Shown piece after piece: positions 58,302 to 60,104 of a stretch of 60,104 bases of DNA. Numbering within the stretch: position 1 is the first letter of the stretch; each line of letters starts with the position of its first letter. A program made the translations under genes and the position numbers. The notes beneath the pieces are model-generated. The model saw nothing but the letters and a program-made list of their open reading frames with translations, was not told where the DNA came from and ran no database searches. Origin of the DNA: a virus; IMG/VR virus record IMGVR_UViG_3300042545_000094, positions 1 through 60,104 of that record. The stretch is one strand, 5' to 3'.

Positions 58302-59369
58302 TTAAAGTAAATCTTCGTTCTTCTGAACCCAGTCGGCGAACTTCGCACAACTGAAAGCTATGTTCTGTTTAGTCGGGGACTTAGCCACGTTGATAGCAAA
58401 GCACGCTTGCCACTCAGGTTCAAACTTCTCCAAGTAAGTCATAAATGGGGTCATTGTTTCCTTGGTAATCTTAGCGATTGCACCGAACACAATAATTGCA
58501 CACGCACCTGCACTCTCAGGGACTTTGGCGTTCTTCGGGTCTTTCATCACAGATTCCCACGTAGGCAACTGGTCTGAATAGTCAATGTATGCTTGCATAT
58601 CACGTGATGCTGATTCGCCCACCGCACCCGTCATTGCACATATCAAGCTATCCGTATCAATCTGAGAGCGAACGCTAACAATGTTAGATACACGCTCAAG
58701 TGAACGAGGCGATACGAACGCAGTCTGCATCTTCTTTGGGTTGTAGATATACGGGTTGTCTGACTGTGCGGGGTCGGTATAACTCGCTAGTGCATGGGGG
58801 AACTGGCGAACCCACGCAATAACTTCGGGTGCGATATTGTTATTGATAGCCCACTCAATCCATTGGTCTGAATCAGGCTTGCTTACTCGTAGCGGGATAA
58901 TACGATTGCGACTATGTGCCTTCAACGTATCGCCCACTCCGTCTGTGCTTAGGTTGCCTGTTAGAAACACAATAGATTCGGGGTGAACTGACACATCACC
59001 CAAACGTGGGTTGGCTACTTCCAATAGTGGGTGCAACATATTCTTAACTGGCTCTGCACCTTTGGTGAACTCATCTAACATTGTTATGACTGGCTTGCCC
59101 GTATGCACTTTGAATCTACTGTTAGGGTAGTAGGCAGTAGTCTTGTTCTCATGGTTGATAACTGGCATGGCAATATCGCCCAAGTCCATGTTCGGCACGT
59201 CAATGTATGCCACTTCATGTTGGGGTAGCTTTGCGGATAGCGACTTAAGTAGAGATGATTTACCAATCCCTGGCTCACCTTCTAATAAGTAGCGGTTCAT
59301 AGGTGTGGCAAGAATAATCTCGCTCGCTTGTTTTAACGTAACTGTTTTACCAAAATTGATTTCACTCAT
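58302..59369 (-). CDS. MoxR-family AAA+ ATPase
   Basis: 355 residues. Walker A GEPGIGKS (31-38), Walker B ITMLDEF (D100-E101), sensor 1 in VFLTGNLS (about 135) and an arginine-finger-like AHSRNRIIPLRV (about 150) are all visible. MoxR ATPases act with VWA proteins as chaperones or chelatases that open or load target complexes. AAGGA lies 7 bases before the start. Two palindromes lie inside the gene and one in its leader. Confidence 0.92.
   Translation of the reverse strand: MSEINFGKTVTLKQASEIILATPMNRYLLEGEPGIGKSSLLKSLSAKLPQHEVAYIDVPNMDLGDIAMPVINHENKTTAYYPNSRFKVHTGKPVITMLDEFTKGAEPVKNMLHPLLEVANPRLGDVSVHPESIVFLTGNLSTDGVGDTLKAHSRNRIIPLRVSKPDSDQWIEWAINNNIAPEVIAWVRQFPHALASYTDPAQSDNPYIYNPKKMQTAFVSPRSLERVSNIVSVRSQIDTDSLICAMTGAVGESASRDMQAYIDYSDQLPTWESVMKDPKNAKVPESAGACAIIVFGAIAKITKETMTPFMTYLEKFEPEWQACFAINVAKSPTKQNIAFSCAKFADWVQKNEDLL
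58675..58687. promoter_or_regulatory. 13-bp palindrome, exact copy (site 10)
   Basis: CTAACAATGTTAG inside the MoxR gene, read as S-N-I-V-S. 400 bases from sites 9 and 11. Confidence 0.8.
59075..59087. promoter_or_regulatory. 13-bp palindrome, one mismatch (site 11)
   Basis: CTAACATTGTTAT overlaps the Walker B codons of the MoxR gene (I-T-M-L-D). Confidence 0.6.
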
Positions 59370-59382
59370 TTGCTTTTCCTTT

Positions 59383-59436
59383 TTAAAAACTTTTTGTTAA
59401 TTTGCATGGCAATCCTGCCACTTCTCGTTTACTCAT
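59383..59436 (-). CDS. Possible 17-residue leader peptide
   Basis: ATG at 59436 follows AGGGG at 10 bases and encodes MSKREVAGLPCKLTKSF before a TAA, 13 bases ahead of the MoxR start. It may be a leader peptide for translational control. No further evidence. Confidence 0.35.
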   Translation of the reverse strand: MSKREVAGLPCKLTKSF

Positions 59437-59448
59437 ATTGTGCTACCC

Positions 59449-59461
59449 CTAACAATGTTAG
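59449..59461. promoter_or_regulatory. 13-bp palindrome in MoxR leader (site 12)
   Basis: CTAACAATGTTAG, intergenic, about 65 bases past the predicted -10 box of the MoxR promoter. With site 1 it shows the same promoter-then-site layout. Next to it, on the right, TGAAATCCT occurs three times (59470-59505). Confidence 0.85.
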
Positions 59462-59526
59462 AACGGATTCTGAAATCCTTTAAGCGTTCCGAAATCCTGA
59501 AATCCTTAATTCTCAACATATACTAT

Positions 59527-59555
59527 ATTGTAACACAAATAATACTCATAGTCAA
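59527..59555 (-). promoter_or_regulatory. Sigma70 promoter for MoxR-VWA unit
   Basis: TTGACT (complement of 59550-59555), 17-base spacer, TACAAT (complement of 59527-59532), overlapping the stop region of the upstream gene. The leader to the MoxR start is about 150 bases and holds an exact palindrome, repeats and a leader peptide candidate. Confidence 0.75.
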
Positions 59556-60104
59556 ATTCCTTCGTGGAACTTTTCCCAACCCGATTGGAAGAAACGTAGA
59601 TACTGGTCACGCTTCAACTCACCATCAGGTAGCTCAACTTCCTTGAAGCACTCTTCTCTGTGGATTCCCCAAAAGAGATTTCTAACAAAGTTAGGTAGCT
59701 CGGTTACTTGCCACTTGTGCATTTCAACACCATCTTCAGCCCAAAGAACATTGCCTTTTGAGCGTGCCAAAATAAGAAGAGCATGATAGTAACTGACGTG
59801 CTTCGTCTCCTCATTTGTGTCGTTGATGCAAGTAACGAACTGACGCAAAGTTTGCATGAAGGCTTGGTAGTGCGGACGTGATAAGTCCCCTTGGTGATTT
59901 AAAACACCATGACCATCTACACCAAATGCTTCTTTGTATTCATTACCACTGAACCTCACATTGCCTTGGTCGTTCACACGTAGCTTGATGACGTTCTCCA
60001 TGTAGGTCATGAATCCCTCGTAGCGTTTCATAACTTTGTTAGAACCCGTCCGATTGATATGGTGAATGATTGCTTTCGGTGCGTTCGCAGGTGTCCAATA
60101 CCCT
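59552..60104 (-). CDS. Hypothetical early protein, cut by window end
   Basis: The frame is open from 59552 to the right edge. An ATG at 60031 exists (159 residues), but the codons upstream read like protein (YWTPANAPKAIIHHINRTG) and no ribosome site precedes 60031. Joining base 60104 to base 1 would add T and then M at positions 5-3, giving about 185 residues. No family recognised. The mid-part (ETKHVSYYHALLILARSKGN) is helical. Contains palindrome variants at 59682 and 60030. Confidence 0.75.
   Translation of the reverse strand, partial: GYWTPANAPKAIIHHINRTGSNKVMKRYEGFMTYMENVIKLRVNDQGNVRFSGNEYKEAFGVDGHGVLNHQGDLSRPHYQAFMQTLRQFVTCINDTNEETKHVSYYHALLILARSKGNVLWAEDGVEMHKWQVTELPNFVRNLFWGIHREECFKEVELPDGELKRDQYLRFFQSGWEKFHEGI
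59682..59694. promoter_or_regulatory. 13-bp palindrome, one mismatch (site 13)
   Basis: CTAACAAAGTTAG inside the right-edge gene, read as N-F-V-R. Confidence 0.55.
60030..60042. promoter_or_regulatory. 13-bp palindrome, two mismatches (site 14)
   Basis: ATAACTTTGTTAG. The larger segment 60031-60050 is a 19-of-20 match to 606-625, so it is more than a chance match. Confidence 0.5.

Noticed and set aside
1-60104. Prophage or temperate lifestyle
   Set aside because: No integrase, excisionase, attachment-site pair or CI-type repressor was recognised. The small Cro-like protein alone is not enough.
1-60104. tRNA genes
   Set aside because: No cloverleaf with a TTCGA-type T-arm was recognised by reading. 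A scan with tRNAscan-SE would settle it.

Overview
The window reads as a complete or nearly complete genome of a tailed bacteriophage (Caudoviricetes) with a podovirus-like virion. It has a portal, a Mu gpT-like HK97-fold capsid protein, an SU10-type adaptor, a nozzle-like protein, large ejection-type proteins and several fibres, but no tape measure, tail tube or sheath. I see no integrase, no prophage repressor of the usual type, no phage RNA polymerase, no tRNA and no CRISPR array. Promoter-like sites are sigma70-like, so host RNA polymerase probably transcribes everything. GC content looks moderate (about 40-45% by eye). The host is likely Gram-negative and aquatic, but that is inference.

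Layout. Two divergent arms start from a roughly 560-bp control region (612-1172). The rightward arm (1173-38216) holds packaging and virion genes: TerS candidate, TerL, portal, GroES-like protein, scaffold candidate, decoration and capsid proteins, a terminator followed by a new promoter and structured leader, then a run of small basic proteins, adaptor proteins, two HNH-type endonucleases, four fibre genes, an AT-rich cupin-like/methyltransferase pair, the lysis genes (membrane protein, 3TM holin, M15 endolysin), nozzle, ejection proteins, an Asp/Asn beta-hydroxylase, a GNAT-like protein and a 2148-residue protein with an HEALH metalloprotease motif. A 55-codon gene with a perfect Shine-Dalgarno sequence is nested in another frame inside that giant gene.

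The leftward arm (590 down to 1, then 60104 down to 38307 if the molecule is circular) holds early and replication genes: an unknown regulator candidate, a MoxR ATPase plus a DUF2201/VWA metallopeptidase-like pair, a ribbon-helix-helix protein, a DUF3310 protein, VRR-NUC, three tandem paralogues, DNA polymerase A, many small genes, glycosyltransferase and FkbM methyltransferase, a Cas4-like nuclease, an SNF2-type helicase overlapping an HNH gene, a possible ssDNA-binding protein, a Cro-like protein and a primase-helicase. The right-hand gene runs off the window edge, and joining the two ends gives it an in-frame ATG, which supports a circularly permuted or circular assembly.

The most striking signal is a 13-bp palindrome, CTAACA(A/T)TGTTAG. 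It occurs eight times exactly, five times with one mismatch and once with two, only in 53.6-60.1 kb and 0.6-0.74 kb, which would be one continuous stretch of about 7.2 kb in a circle. Most copies lie inside genes in two different reading frames and so encode different peptides, which points to selection on DNA. It resembles a dispersed operator ('stoperator') or a partition/organisation site array for an unidentified phage protein.
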